A stretch of 64,000 nucleotides of DNA, taken from Daphnia carinata. Lineage: Eukaryota > Arthropoda > Branchiopoda > Diplostraca > Daphniidae. This document shows, piece by piece, positions 39,311 through 52,157 of this stretch. The notes below the pieces were generated by a model. The model saw only the letters and a list, made by a program, of their open reading frames with translations, was not told the DNA's origin and made no database searches. The stretch covers positions 6,048,501 to 6,112,500 of the forward strand of contig NC_081331.1 in assembly GCF_022539665.2 (NCBI RefSeq), given 5' to 3'. The first letter of the stretch is position 1, and the number at the start of each line of letters is the position of its first letter. Both the position numbers and the translations under genes were made by a program.

Positions 39311-42300
39311 ATGTCCAATCGTAATTTGATGCATTATTTCAGTCCACATGCCACAAAGCCAACTGAAATGATGAGTTGTGATGGCATCCCGGGAGACTTG
39401 CCTGAGACTAGTGCAAAGAGTGTTACTAAGCGTTCTCGTACGGGAAAAGTTAGGCCCGTCGTCGTCGATGATGAAGACGATGACGACTTCGATAATGATT
39501 CCTTATTTCTTCCTCGAACTACTCAGGCTGGAAATTCCATCACCAAATACTTCTCTCGAGTTGACAGGGAAGCTGCTACAAACAAGTCTACAAAAAAGTC
39601 AAAGCCTTGTGTCATGACTGTGGAAGCCCAAGTTCATGGATCTCCTTCCAAAAAAGGCAGTAAAATTCACACTACCAAGAAAGTACAGAAGAAAAAGAAA
39701 CGAAAGCTTGGCATTCCCAGTGCCATAGCTGACACAATAGAACTCATCTCGTCAGAAGAGTTGGTAACAACAGAATCAAGTCCCAGTCCTGAATTCATGG
39801 ATGCCATTCAACTTTTAGAACCACAACTTCCAACACCCAAAGCAGAATGGAAAATGAAAATTTGTCTTTCTAGCAATGTTAAGGTCTCGGATGGTAATAA
39901 TGACACCAAGTCTGCTAGAAAGTAAAATTGTTTTTTTTTCTTTTTGCAATGATGAGAGTGAAGCTCTGAGAGGCCTTCCTAGAGAAGTAGACTGTAATGA
40001 AGTTTAATACTTTGATCTCTGAGCATTCCATAGAGAATCGTAAAAATGTTTGCAGCTATCATTAACTAGATTGACATGCTTTTTTTGTTTTGTTTTTCTC
40101 TTAGATGACGTCGAAGATTGTAAGATGCAAGAAGGACCTAGACGCAGTACGAGGGTACGTGTCAGACCAGTGCGTACACAGAATGAACCTGCAGAGGTCG
40201 AGTGCAAAAACGTACCCCTGAAAAAACGTAAAAAGGGAGAAAAGAAAATGAAAGAAGTCGCTGATGATTTAGAGATCATAGCTGAAGATATTGCTCCTAT
40301 TTTCTTAAAGAAGAAATGGGAAGAGGAAGCACGAGCTGTCAAGAAAGCAAAGCAAGAATTCCTTTTCAGTGGGGTACCAGAAGTGCTGAAACAGCAAACC
40401 GCCGTCTTCACAGCCCTGGAGCAGCGTCCAGTGGAAATCTTTCCTAAAATTAGTCACGTAACTCAGTCCGGCTCTCGACCATGGCGACTTCCGTATCCAG
40501 ATCAGTTATCGCGTCTATTGCGGAAAAGCCATCCACACTCTAAGATCAATCGACCCACTGGGTTTTCATCGAACTTAAACTCGTCAAACGTCGATATCAG
40601 GTCGTCGTCCTATCGATCGATATCCCTCAAACAAGCATCTTACCTCGAGTGGCGTTATTGCAAAGACTGGATTACTCGTCTGAAAGAAGACTATTCTTTA
40701 TCCTTTCCTTTTTTTCGTACTTTGCGAACTTTACTTCCTAGAACAAACAAGGAAGACGATGGGAGCCAACACTTGCCATGGACGGATGCCTATGCTCCCA
40801 AGCATTCAAACGACATCTTAACCAACAATCGTGGGTCTTCGATACAAATAAAAAATTGGCTAAATCAATGGAAATCGAGAGCGGGTGAAGAAATTACCAC
40901 GTTGCCCAAAAAGAAGGACAAAAAAGTGGGAAAGAGAAAAAGGATATCTTCAGATTGCACGGATTCGGAAGAAGTTGTGGTTGAAGAATCATCAAATGCA
41001 AGCTGGAATCCAGAAGAGCAGGTAAATAAAAAACAGGCCCTTTCCGTCGATAATTCATCGATCGTATTTTTTCTCCTCGTAGGTCTGCAACTGTATTCTC
41101 TTGGTAGGGCCTGCCGGGTGCGGCAAGACGGCCACGATTTACGCCCTGGCCGAAGAATTAGGCTACAATGTTTTGGAAGTAAATGCATCCTCGAGAAGAA
41201 ACGGCAAAACCGTCCTTTCCCACCTTCACGAGGCTACCCAATCGCATTCGCTTAACAATAATAGTAATGCCATTACGAACAGCATGGACAAACTCTTCTT
41301 TGGTGGTGGTAAATCTGCAGTAAAAGCTAGCCGCCCAGAAACTAAAACAGCTTTGTCGCTAGTACTTTTTGAAGATGTAATAACGCCGTAATTTACAGTA
41401 GCCATAATTTTTACTGTTAGTAACTTTACGTGCAATCTCAGGTCGATATTGTTTTTGAATCGGAAGATGAATCTTTCTATAGCGCTCTTACAACATTGAT
41501 CCAGACCAGCAAGCGGCCAATAATCCTAACGCTCGGTACGACCGATGAGCGTGCTTTGACACAGATTCAGGACAAAATCAAAAGCTATTTTGACATTTTT
41601 TACTTCTTGAGCCCAGAACCAGCAACCGCCTGTAAGTTCTTCTTTTCTTGTACCTAATCGAAAAAGTTGGAAACGATTTTTCAATGTGATTTGACAGGCG
41701 GTTATTTGTGGAGTGTGTGCCTAGCAGAAGGCTATCCTTTGGAATGGAAGGCACTGGAAAATTGGGTAGGAAGCCGAGGTGTAATGAACCTCGATCTTCG
41801 TTCGCTTTTGCTCAAGTTACAGTTTCTCCTCCAGTCTCATCCTTTGCGGCTAAAGTTGAACTTTAGCCAACTGCAGCTGAAGAATGACGAAGAAGGCGCC
41901 AGTAGTAATGGCGGACGGAGTTGGGGGAGTTCCAGCGATTCATCAGACACAATCCCAGTTCAGCTTATAGAACTCCCCCTTATCGAGACATTCGGTGAAT
42001 GGCCCTATGCCGCTGCCCCGAGGTCTTTACGGTTCACTTACGATGCTGATTCCGAAGCCATCCTCATGACCGACAGTAAGGCGAAGAAAAGATTCTCACG
42101 AATCCTGTCGAACGATAGCCTTGTTGAACCCGACGCAGTTGAAGAAACAATAGAAGTCGACGAGGAGCCATTATCAAAGACGAAAGGATGGCATGGAGAT
42201 TTGACACATCTCGCACGCTGCATGGATTTACGCGCAGGAAAAGAACTGTTCAATTCTTGTCTCGTGAGAGATGATGTATCGTGGAATGACGCCTGTTTAC

Positions 42301-42740
42301 TGCATGAAATTCAACAGCTTATGACGGACCGCTGTAGTCAATTGATGGAGAAAGACCTGGGCGACATGGCGCGAACATCTATTGAGAGCTCACTGTCGGA
42401 TTTACGGTATGCTTATCATTCGTTTGCTACGTCTTCTCTATGTTTTGCTTTCCCTATAAGAATTTATTATTTGCAATCTAGACACAACCACGTGACGAAA
42501 ACTGCGAATCGCGTTCTACTACATTGCTCAGTACCAAGAAACGTTTTACTAAATCATCGCAGTCATTCAGCCGATGTGCTCCCATATCTGCGGTCATTCG
42601 TACGCGTGGATTTAGAGCGATCCATTGCTAAACGACGTCGTAAACCGCGATCACGAATGGAATCTCCAACAATCCGACTGCCTACACTCGATTTGGTTCT
42701 TTCCACCTCATCAGCGATTCATCTGGCCAATAATTTTTAA
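39311..42740 (+). CDS. Atad5: ATAD5/Elg1, AAA+ subunit of the PCNA-unloading RFC-like complex
   Basis: Large subunit of an alternative clamp loader that removes PCNA (and ubiquitin-PCNA via USP1) from chromatin; nuclear. Six exons: 39311-39893, 40105-41021, 41083-41376, 41442-41631, 41698-42406, 42482-42740. All in frame, 983 residues, about half of human ATAD5. The N-terminus MSNRNLMHYFSPHA and a second site GNSITKYFSRV near residue 77 both look like PCNA-binding PIP boxes without the Gln. Acidic and Lys-rich disordered sequence follows. The SYLEWRYCKDWITRL helix and LPWTDAYAPKHSNDIL precede the ATPase. Walker A is GPAGCGKTA (about 506-515), Walker B LVLFEDVD (about 590-597), sensor region RPIILTLGTTD. 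The exon 1 donor at 39894 was chosen because the next GT would place a stop in frame. Tail-to-tail with PIGV. Confidence 0.93.
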
Positions 42741-43123
42741 GCTGACTATCTTGTACCATCTTTTGTAAAAAAATTTAAGCTCAATAGATTTTAATGATAA
42801 CTTTCTGTTTTGTTTTAGACTTTTGCTAATACGCTGAAGGAGAGTCGTCAACGTCCAGTCTTGTCGGTGTCATGTTAAGCATCTGTTTTAGGAAGCGTTG
42901 GTTATTGTCGTGGATATTACTGATTGGTAAAGGACGTTCATGGCAATTCGTCTACTGGTACCTATTTACTATTACCCTTCTTAATGATGTGTAATATCCT
43001 AAACGCGTGCAACTAACCTAAGTCGTGACAGGAATCTTTACTATTAGATAGCTATATTTACATTTTCATGTACATCCCACATTGCTGATATATGCATCCA
43101 TGTACATTCATGTGTATGTTGCT

Positions 43124-44673
43124 TTAAGTCCAAGGTAGGTGATTGACAAACATAGTAGTACCAGCGATTACATACGACAAACAATAGAAACGTACACATT
43201 TTCCCGAAACTGAAAGGTCTTGCTCGCGCAACAGACTTAATTGTTCCATAGGAGTGCGATTGTTGGGCCTTTGTGGTTTTTCGCGTTTATCATCCATTAG
43301 CCAACACATTATCCAGTAGAATGCTGGAGATGAAGAGCCGATTAAACGAGTTGAGATCTAAGAAGCGTACAAGAATTAATGGGAGTCTTTCATTCACATT
43401 TCAGTGTTAACGGTTACCTGGACGTGAGCAAAGAAAAACGTAAAAAGACCCAGAAAGATGGAATGAGCTGCGAAAACTCCAGCATCTCGACGAAAAATGG
43501 GATGAAATGGCGAATGACCATTTTTGAATGGATTGTAACCAAATAGAATGTCGAGGTTTTCTCTAACGTAGAATAGTGCATAGAGAACAACAAGCAATAG
43601 AACGGGAAAGGCCAGAAGAAAGTTTGGTACTTGTTTCCACTCAAAATATCGTAAGAATCCTACATTCCAATAATGGGATTGGATGTATGAATACGAAAGA
43701 GGGATACTTTTGTGACACCACACTGGTATTTTTTCCCCGCGAACAGTAAAATTCCCGTCTACCAGGTGTCGATGAATGACTTCAGGGAGATTATGAGAAT
43801 TGTGGAAACAGAACAGTCTAAAAGCATAATACTGATAACAGAGAAATGGAACAACAGTGATAATCACTGATAATACAAATTTTGCAATTAAAACCGGCAG
43901 GTTTTTCCATTTGGTTTGAAATGCAACTTTAGCCACAAAAAACAGCAAAAATCCTAAGTTTACAAGACCATTGGATCTAGTTAAAGTGGAAACAGAAAAA
44001 AAGATGCTAGCCAGAAGAAACTTGTACTCCAAGCAGTAGTAGATACCACCGAATGTGAGTGCACTAAAGAGGGATTCAGAGTAGGGGGCTAGAAAAAAAA
44101 TTGTTGCTGGGGAAAAACAGAAAAGCTCCCATGTTCGAAAGGCAAAATATGGGTTGCTAAACAACTTGACTGTGATCAAGTACAAATATTTGGAAGCTAT
44201 CGTAAAACAGAGAATGTTGATGAGAAGACTGCTAAGTAAAGTAATATTCCAGTCACTGAGTGTGTAGAGACTAAAAGGAGAAAGGCAAATAGCTAGGAAA
44301 CGTAAAAGAATAGGGTAGGCAGGGAAGAATGCAAGACAGTTTTCATGGGTGTAACCTAAGGTTGAAATATGAATAAAATACTGTCCATCCCAGCGTGAAA
44401 ATCCACCTAACGTGAATTCCACAACTGTATCTAACATGCTGGAATTGACTGTGAAATGCTTGTAGGGTGATTGGAATCCATCTGACTGATGATCAGGTAT
44501 TAGATGGTTAAAAATAACCTAATGTGATAAATACGTTATCAACTGGTGTATAAAGTGGGATTGATTATATTACGTACTTGGACAACAACCAAAATTGCAC
44601 GATTGTATAGCATGAACTGAAAAAATCCAGAGGGCAAAACATTTTTGTTTATTTTTGAACTGGGCGCCGACAT
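43124..44673 (-). CDS. Pigv: GPI mannosyltransferase 2 (PIG-V)
   Basis: ER multi-pass enzyme that adds the second mannose to the GPI anchor from dolichol-phosphate-mannose. Three exons: 44578-44673, 43418-44518 and 43124-43357. In frame, 476 residues, close to the family's ~490. FSRWDGQYFIHIS near the N-terminus carries the WD(G) luminal acidic motif of GT-C mannosyltransferases. PAYP, FCFSPATIFFLAPYSESLFS, TRSNGL, YSYIQSHYWNVGFLRYFEWK and KQVPNFLLAFP are family blocks. The protein ends FVNHLPWT, matching the typical ..LPWT C-terminus. Many hydrophobic helices are visible. It is head-to-head with nardilysin. Confidence 0.95.
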
Positions 44674-45239
44674 CTTTTTATTTGCGATTACCGTATACCG
44701 TGATCGCGATGAAATGATTTCAAGTATGAGATCTATAAAATTAAAAAAATTACACTGCAATGAAATATTTTTTTAAAATTTATTTTAATATGGCCATATT
44801 TGCCAAACATTTCTACGTTTTGTTTTCGTAGGTTACGAATATTCCACAATGCTGCTTAGTTTTTTCTACGTCACGTGTTCTGCAGACGATCTTAAGTTGT
44901 TTTCAAAAGTAAAATTGTAGATGGTTATGTTCTTAGCCAATTAACTTTATATTGCTTTGCTGTTGTACCTACCTGCCAGTGCAACAGCTTCAAAAAAGTT
45001 TCATCCTTATAGTCTTGTTTCGTTCCAACATAGTTCAGTTTGTTGAATGGTATAGTTCTTGCGTGTCAAACCCCCCCAAAATACGGGACTTATAAATTTA
45101 GAAACGAGTACGGTTTCTGATCGTGGGATCAATTTCGCCGGAAGGTTTGTTCATAAATGCTTTGTTATGAAACTGGGAAGAAAATTTATTGTTTATTTTT
45201 GCAGGTGGAAAAGCTTTTCCCTAGTGGATAAAGCTCTCT
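44674..45239. promoter_or_regulatory. Shared promoter region of PIGV (-) and nardilysin (+); CACGTG at 44872-44877
   Basis: About 570 bases separate the two start codons. A palindromic E-box in the context GTCACGTGTT sits at 44872-44877. An acceptor TTTTTGCAG at about 45197-45205 indicates that nardilysin has a spliced 5' UTR. Use as a bidirectional promoter is inference from geometry. Confidence 0.4.
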
Positions 45240-48200
45240 ATGCAAAGAAATTATTATTCTCTTCTTATTCAAAGATTCACCCTACCCATAAAATTTTCCT
45301 GCATGTCGGCTAGTTCAGGCAAGAGGAAAGTGAAGAATCCACGGATTTCTAAAGTATCACTTCCCACAGTTCCCTTGGTGCAAAAAAAACGAAAATTTGC
45401 TGATTTTATCCCAAACCCAGTCATAATGGACAAAGCTGACGGAGAAAAAAAATTATGCTTAGGAAAAGTTGTTTACTTAGCCAACCCTGTGAAATCACAA
45501 AATGACAAGAAAGAATACAGGTTGGCACAATACTAATTTATTTAACATTTAAAAATTTATTGCTGTCAGGCTTATTAAGAATGGCCATTTCTTCTCAGGA
45601 CACTGCAACTGCCTAATGGAATGAGAGTTTTACTCATTTCTGATCCTAATATCAGTGAAACTGAGCCTGATCTTGATTCATCAAAAGGAGTTGATAACAT
45701 GGCATACAGTTCAGCAGAGGAAGAAGAGTCCGAAGCAGAGGGGAGTGACGAAGAAGGTGAAAATGATGAGTGCGGTGAAGAAGAAGATGGTAGTGAGAGT
45801 GAAACGGACGAAGAGTCTGAAGCGGATCCAGATTCAACGGAATCTAATGGTCACGATAATGGTTTGGTGCGAAAATCAAAGCAGCTAAGCAAAGATGGCG
45901 AGCGTATGGCAGCTGCTGCGCTATGCGTTAATATTGGTAGTTTTTCTGATCCCCCTGATTTGCCCGGTTTGGCCCATTTTCTTGAACATATGGTTTTCAT
46001 GGGCTCAAAAAAATATCCCATTGAAAATGCCTTTGACGAATTCCTTAAGGTATACATATTTTTTCACTAACTTGAGTTGATCTGCACATGCAAAGAGTTT
46101 TTGTATGTGTTGGCAGACGTATGGAGGAAGTTCTAACGCATCAACTGATTACGAAACCACCACTTTTGAATTTGAGATTCATCAGCGTTTCTTCCATGAA
46201 GCTCTTGAAATATTTGCTGAATTTTTCGCATCGCCTTTACTTTTACCAGAGAGCATGAACCGCGAAAAAGAGGCTATTGACAGTGGTAATATGGTTTTGA
46301 CGTTTTTCCTTTGAAATTTGTCTTCTCATATTGATATTCCAGAGTTCCAGATGGCTTTACCTTCAGACTCCTGTCGAAAGCAGCAATTATTTGCTAGTCT
46401 AGCCAAAGACGGACATCCAATGACAAACTTTACCTGGGGAAATTCGTCTACATTAAGTTTGGCTGGAGATCCAGATGGCGTGGAACTAAATCGGCGACTT
46501 CGATTGTTCTGGCAAGAACATTACACTGCCGATCGAATGACCTTAGTGTTGCAATCAAAGCATGATTTGAATCAGCTAGACGAATGGGCAACATCTATCT
46601 TTCAAGGAATCCCCTCAGTCAGTGACCAACCTGCCACTCCACCGAGCTTTAAAGAATTGGGTTTTCCTTTTGATACACCCCGTTTCAAGCGAGTAATCAA
46701 AATAGTCCCAGTGAAGGATGTACACCAGGTTTGTAAAGTCTGGTAAATGCTGTCGATGTAATTTTAATATTGTTTGTTTTTTAAACTTAGCTGTGTTTGT
46801 CATGGGCTTTACCTTCTCAATTGGAGCATTATCGCGTCAAGCCATTGGGTTATATCTCTTGGCTGATCGGGCACGAAGGCCGAGGCAGCTTGTTGGCATA
46901 TTTAAGGCAAAAGTAAGAATTCACAACTTACTTCACGTTCGTCTGTTTACTGAAACTCTTCTTATTTTATATGTTCTCGTTTTCAAAAGAGTATGGGCTT
47001 TGGACTTGGCAAGTGGAAATGATGAAAGTGGTTCAGATCACAACTCTACCTACGCATTATTTAGCATCAACATAAGTTTGACTGAACGAGGCATGGCGGA
47101 GATCGAACAGGTTATCGGTGCCGTTTTCCAGTACATAAACATGTTAAAGATTCGAGGGCCTGATGAACGCATATGGCGCGAGATTCAATCAATTGAAGAT
47201 CTTAGTTTCCGTTATACAGAAGATAGCCCTCCAGTTGAAAACGTGGAATCCTTAAGCGAACACATGCATAAATATTCTCCTATCGATTATATTACTGGAG
47301 ACAATCTCGTATTTGATTATTATCCTGATGTGAGTAGTGTGGCTTCCATGGTAACCTTCTTTATTCTATAATAATTCTACATGCATTCATCTTTTAGGTC
47401 ATTTCGAAATGCATAAACGCCCTTCTGATGGATAACGTTAATATTATGATATTATCTAAAGATTTCGAAAGCTCGAACATCTGTAACCAGGTTGAACCAT
47501 GGTTTCAAACCCGCTATGAAGCCAAAGGTAAATCATTTAACCATTTTACTTACTTAATAATCCAATGAATCTATTATTCCAGCCATTCCGGAGGAATGGA
47601 AGCAGAAGTGGTCCAAGATAGTAGAAGATGAATCACCGTTTGCAATTCCCGATCCAAATCCATTCTTGGCTTCAGATTTTTCGCTTCTTGAACCCCCTTC
47701 AGCCACTATCGCAAGTTCTGTTCCAGCCAAGGTTGACTGCTCTGAGAGTGGCTTCTCCTTATGGTATCGCCCTGACAGCAAATTCCGCGTCCCAAAAGCA
47801 GTTTTGAACTTTTACCTGGTGACACCCATAGCTGTCGATTGTGCTCGAAAGTAAGAGAATTCAGAGAAATTTTGTTAGGCATAATTACTTAATTAATTTT
47901 GTTTCTCTTCAGTGCGGTTCTATTTGAGCTGTTAGCCAAAATGCTTAAACATCAGTTAATGGAAAGAGTGTATGATGCACTAGTAGCCCAGTTAGAATTG
48001 GCCATTCATCACTATGACAGAGGTCTAGTCATAAAAGTGTCTGGATTCAACCACAAACTTCATGTGAGCTTAACTACATACATTGAAAATTGCAGCCTTT
48101 CCGCAATTAAAATTTACCCATATTCATTTCATTTAAATTTTAGTTGTTAATCACTGCAGTTGTAGAGCAGTTTGTAAAGTTTGAACAGAACGTTGTAGTG

Positions 48201-50272
48201 GAGGTTTTCGATGCATTACGGGGGCAACAAGAAAAAGCGTACCGGAACTTTTGTATCAAGCCTACTAAACTCGTTACGTAAATACTCTAAATAATTTTGT
48301 GGTTTATTTTAGCGGAAATTATTTTCTAATGCCCGTTTGTTATTAGGGATGCACGCCTTGCCTTACTACACACAACTCATTGGTCGGTATTGGAAAAGTT
48401 GGAAGCAGTGAAGAGTCTAACCTTAAACGACCTGAAGCTCTTTTCGACGCAACTAAAGGAGAGCTTCGATTTGAAGTGTCTTGTTCAAGGAAATTATTCT
48501 AAAGAACAAGCATTGGAAGTGGCGCTTGATTTCAAGAGGAAGTTGCAAGAAAAAGGACCATTGGACGATCATACATTGCCTCCTATCAGAATATGCCAAG
48601 TACCGTTAGGAAATAAATACTGCCGAATTGCAAGTTTCCATCCATCTGATTCCAATTCGGTAGCTGTAAACTACTATCAAGTAGGACCAACAAATATGCG
48701 CCAGACTGCAGTTATGGAGATTCTCGTCGTATGTAGCTTTAAAATCTTTTCCATTACAGCATCTATAATTTAATATTTTCATGTTTCATAATAATAACCG
48801 TTCAATTTTTGTAAATCCTTGAACAGAATCTTATGGAAGAGCCTGTTTTCGATATTCTACGGACTCGTGAACAATTAGGATATAATGTGTATGCTACACT
48901 TCGGAACACTTTTGGAGTTTTGGGATTCTCAGTTACCGTCGATTTTCAAGCAGACAAGTTCAGGTATCATTTTTACTTATCTTTAAAGAGTCGTGTTTAG
49001 AACAACTTGCGTAAACTTTTATAGCTTTTGCGCAGCTCATGAACATTGTTTTGTGCTCCATCCCGGCAAAAAGTTCGTTGACCGATGTAGTCGCCCTGTT
49101 AGTTGCAATACGGGAACACTGCCGGTGCATATATCGTGCAGCGTGAAATAGTAAACCTATAGGCTGACTGAGAGCGACATGTACGGCAAAGGATTGAATC
49201 AATTCAAGGGCATTGTTTGGCCGTCAAACTCTACAGTCGAGGGGTGGCAAGGAGTCGGGGCTGATATGGGTCAGGCTCAGCTCCACTTCAAGGCCAGCCT
49301 TCAAAGATCGAGTTGGCGGAGGGATTCACGGTGACTAGGCCATGGGGGGAAGATCCGTCTGTAGGTCAAAGACACTGGGAGAAGCTTACTGGGCTGACGG
49401 GAACTAGTCCAACCGTCCCTGATTGTAACACACAGCAAAGTAGTTTCGAGGCCAAGGTCAAGATACTCGTATCCTTGAGAGCAGAGCCTTATCGATCGGA
49501 CAGAGCACTATAGCCCTAGCCGATAGTTTTCGTCATTGATATTTGTTGTTTATCGATTGTTTTTTTTTCAGTGTTACGTAATGCTCGGTTGAACCAATGT
49601 ACCGTAACATGCAGTGATTTCAACCTATTTATTTCCTTATAGTGCTTCACATGTGGATGAAAGGATAGAGGCGTTTTTGAACCAATTCAACCTCAACTTG
49701 AAGGCTATGACAGAGAATGAATTACAAACTCGAGTGCAATCTCTGATAAAACTAAAGCAGGTCCCGGATGTGTCGCTTGACGAAGAGGTATCACGCAATT
49801 GGAATGAAATCCTAAGCGAGGAGTATCTATTTGATCGTTTGCAACAAGAGGTATATTTCTTATAAGGGTTATTCCACGCTTTTTAGAAAATGTATAATTT
49901 TGTTGTCTTTTATATAGATAGAACAATTGCCATTAGTGGGCCTGGATGAAATTCGTTCTTTCTTCGAGCAGTATGGCTTAGCGTTAAAATGTTCTGAACG
50001 AAGGAAGTTGTCCATGCAGGCAAGTTGCTGAAGCTATATCCTTTGCATGTTTTTCCTTTACAATTTTGTATGATTCGCAGGTTATTGGCAACAGCAAGAA
50101 AAACGAGGAACATAGTCTGGAAGAGGATCACAAAACTAAATTACGTTTCTTGGCTGAAAATGGCAAAGAAGTTGATTTCATTCACGATTTGAGTGAACTA
50201 CGTCGGACGTCAGTAATATTTCCACCGCTGAAGACTTTTAATGGTTTACTACCCACAGCAAATGTCCAGTAA
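45240..50272 (+). CDS. Nrdc: Nardilysin, M16 zinc metalloendopeptidase with acidic insert
   Basis: Cleaves before Arg in dibasic sites and also acts as shedding enhancer and mitochondrial/nuclear cofactor. Fifteen exons: 45240-45520, 45599-46049, 46117-46285, 46343-46728, 46791-46912, 46990-47329, 47398-47527, 47583-47850, 47913-48063, 48144-48277, 48347-48728, 48827-48963, 49643-49850, 49918-50019, 50081-50272. All in frame; 1150 residues, the family length. The nardilysin-specific acidic stretch lies at about 130-178. Inverted zinc motif HFLEH (about 218-222) and downstream ligand in NREKEAID are intact. Later blocks include [38 protein letters not shown] and SVTVDFQ. Two in-frame starts exist: 45240 ([19 protein letters not shown], basic/amphipathic) and 45303 (MSASSGKRK). 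The last intron is GC-AG. Confidence 0.96.
49020..49515. other. Compositionally distinct block inside a nardilysin intron
   Basis: The intron 48964-49642 is 679 bases while its neighbours are 50-110. Its centre is GC-richer than the flanks and has long open frames on both strands. Minus 48960-49202 includes [20 protein letters not shown]. Plus 49313-49513 includes [21 protein letters not shown] recognise no family. A captured exon or retro-inserted fragment is possible; no target duplications or poly(A) tail were seen. Confidence 0.35.
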
Positions 50273-51000
50273 AGAAAAAATTGGACAAGTTTTATTCGAT
50301 CGAGTACACAGTGGACCGTAGCCTGCAGTGGTTGTGATCTTTAGAAGATCTTCGGTTGTTTTGATTTCTATATCCTCCTTTAAGTTACTGCGCTCATAGT
50401 TACCAGAATCACTAAACAATATCACCGTTTACGCTTTAATTATGGGCGTTTTATCGACAATATATACCGTGTTTGAGGAGCCAACAGCAAGAAGGATTCA
50501 ATGATGCCACTCTGTGCATTTGACCAAAGGTCATTCCTAAAAGTAAGACAAAATGAGTCTCAAGAAGTCACCACCACCGATTGTTTTAATAAAGCCAACC
50601 GGTAAACAGCAACGTCGGACATTAACATTGTTGCTTGCAGGAATATTTCGTGTGAGATAACCGTCTTCGCTTTTAGTTGTCTTAGAAATTTGATATGTTT
50701 GGAGAACCTAACATTGCAAGCTGGCGCTAGAACTATAACATATAGCTCAGGTGCTGATTGACATAACGAATCACTAGCCCACTATTCGACAAATTCAGAA
50801 AGCTCTCGCCAATTAATCAATCTAGTTGCCAGTGTGGCACGAAAAGGCAATCGTTGGGGTAAAACCAGGGAACGAACTGTTTTTAAAAGTAGACCACGTG
50901 AAGCCAACGACTTCAGTCTAAGACCATACGGCTTGTGAAACTTATTTTTTTACAGGCGCAATACAGATGAGACTAACCATGAACGCTGATTCCGGGGGAA
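50273..51000. other. Downstream region of nardilysin, nothing recognised
   Basis: Contains the nardilysin 3' UTR and AT-rich sequence. No coding exon, RNA gene or clear repeat unit before the degenerate repeats starting at about 51000. Confidence 0.35.
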
Positions 51001-51009
51001 ATTGTGTTT

Positions 51010-51950
51010 TATTTCATTAAATCAACAGTTTTGGAAATACACCGAATATTTGTACTGCATCACGCTAGCGCTGTCGCGTACTAGCGTGCTAAGGCGTACG
51101 GAAAATTGAACAAAAATAATACGGCACAATCAGTATCCAACGCTGCTTCTGACGAATCGATTTTTTTTCGTAAAACGAGCCGTTTTTGAAATAAACGGAA
51201 ACAATGTGCTGTAGGCGCACCATCTTTATGTTATGCTTTTCACCTTTTTTTGAATAAATATAACGTTAATGGGAGAATAAACTTAATTTTCGCAATTGTC
51301 ATTCAATTCCCAATCGACATGATGTATTTGTAGCCAAATTAAAAATTTAACCATAACTGAAAATAAGCCCGACAAAATAAGCCCGAAAAAATTCTGACGG
51401 TGTTTTTGACGTTTAATTTAAAATTATAAGACTAATTGGGTAAAAAAACTTGATTTCTGTGAGTAGCGTTCAATGCTGAATCGAAGTCATGTATCTTAAG
51501 CCAAATTTGAAAATTGGCCAAAAATGAAAAAGTGAGAGTGCCTTCCCACTTTTGTCAAAATCCGAAAAAAAGAAAAACTCTTGGAATCCGATAAAAATCA
51601 CACAGAACAAGTAAAATTATATGGTGCTTTCGATAGAATGGATTGTTTTCGCGTCAAATCAATCGTTTTTTAAATACAGCGCATATTCAACACAACGTTA
51701 GCGCCGCGCCGGTACGCACCAGCGCTAGCGCGATACATCACAAGTATTCAATGCATTTTAAAAACGGTTACGACGGGAAAAAAATTTACGACATATTTAT
51801 GATTTTCATTTAATTTCGAATCAAATTCATGTATTGTTATAGCTATATCTTGATTTTTGAAATAAAATGAAAAAGTCGGTAAGCCCGACTTTTTCTTGTC
51901 GGGCTTAACTTCTCTCCCGTTTTTTTCGTTTTTCTAAAAAGCTATAAGCC
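51010..51950. repeat. Degenerate tandem repeats with GC-rich GCGCTAGCG cores
   Basis: Two diverged copies of a larger unit start near 51017 and 51645 (TCAA-rich lead, AAATACA.CG.ATATT, then GCTAGCGCTGTCGCG or GTTAGCGCCGCGCC). A sub-block beginning CATTCAAT..CGA.ATCATGTAT and ending in TGAAAA recurs at about 51300, 51463 and 51810. The motif AAGCCCGAC/GTCGGGCTT appears at 51366, 51380, 51886 and inverted at 51898, forming a hairpin at 51875-51907. No ORF is present. Confidence 0.6.
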
Positions 51951-52157
51951 TATGGCATATGGCAATCCGTTTTACATAAAAAAAAAAATGTCGGGAAAAA
52001 AAAAATCGCACTTTTTTCTTTTTTTCCGACACGTAGCCATCTACCGCTCAGACTCGTTATTACTGGCGTAGGCAATTTCAGTCCATTGGATGCCATTCGC
52101 AGTTAGTTCAGTAGCGTGGATGGAGAATAACGCGTGGCTGGAGGAACAAATGAAAAA

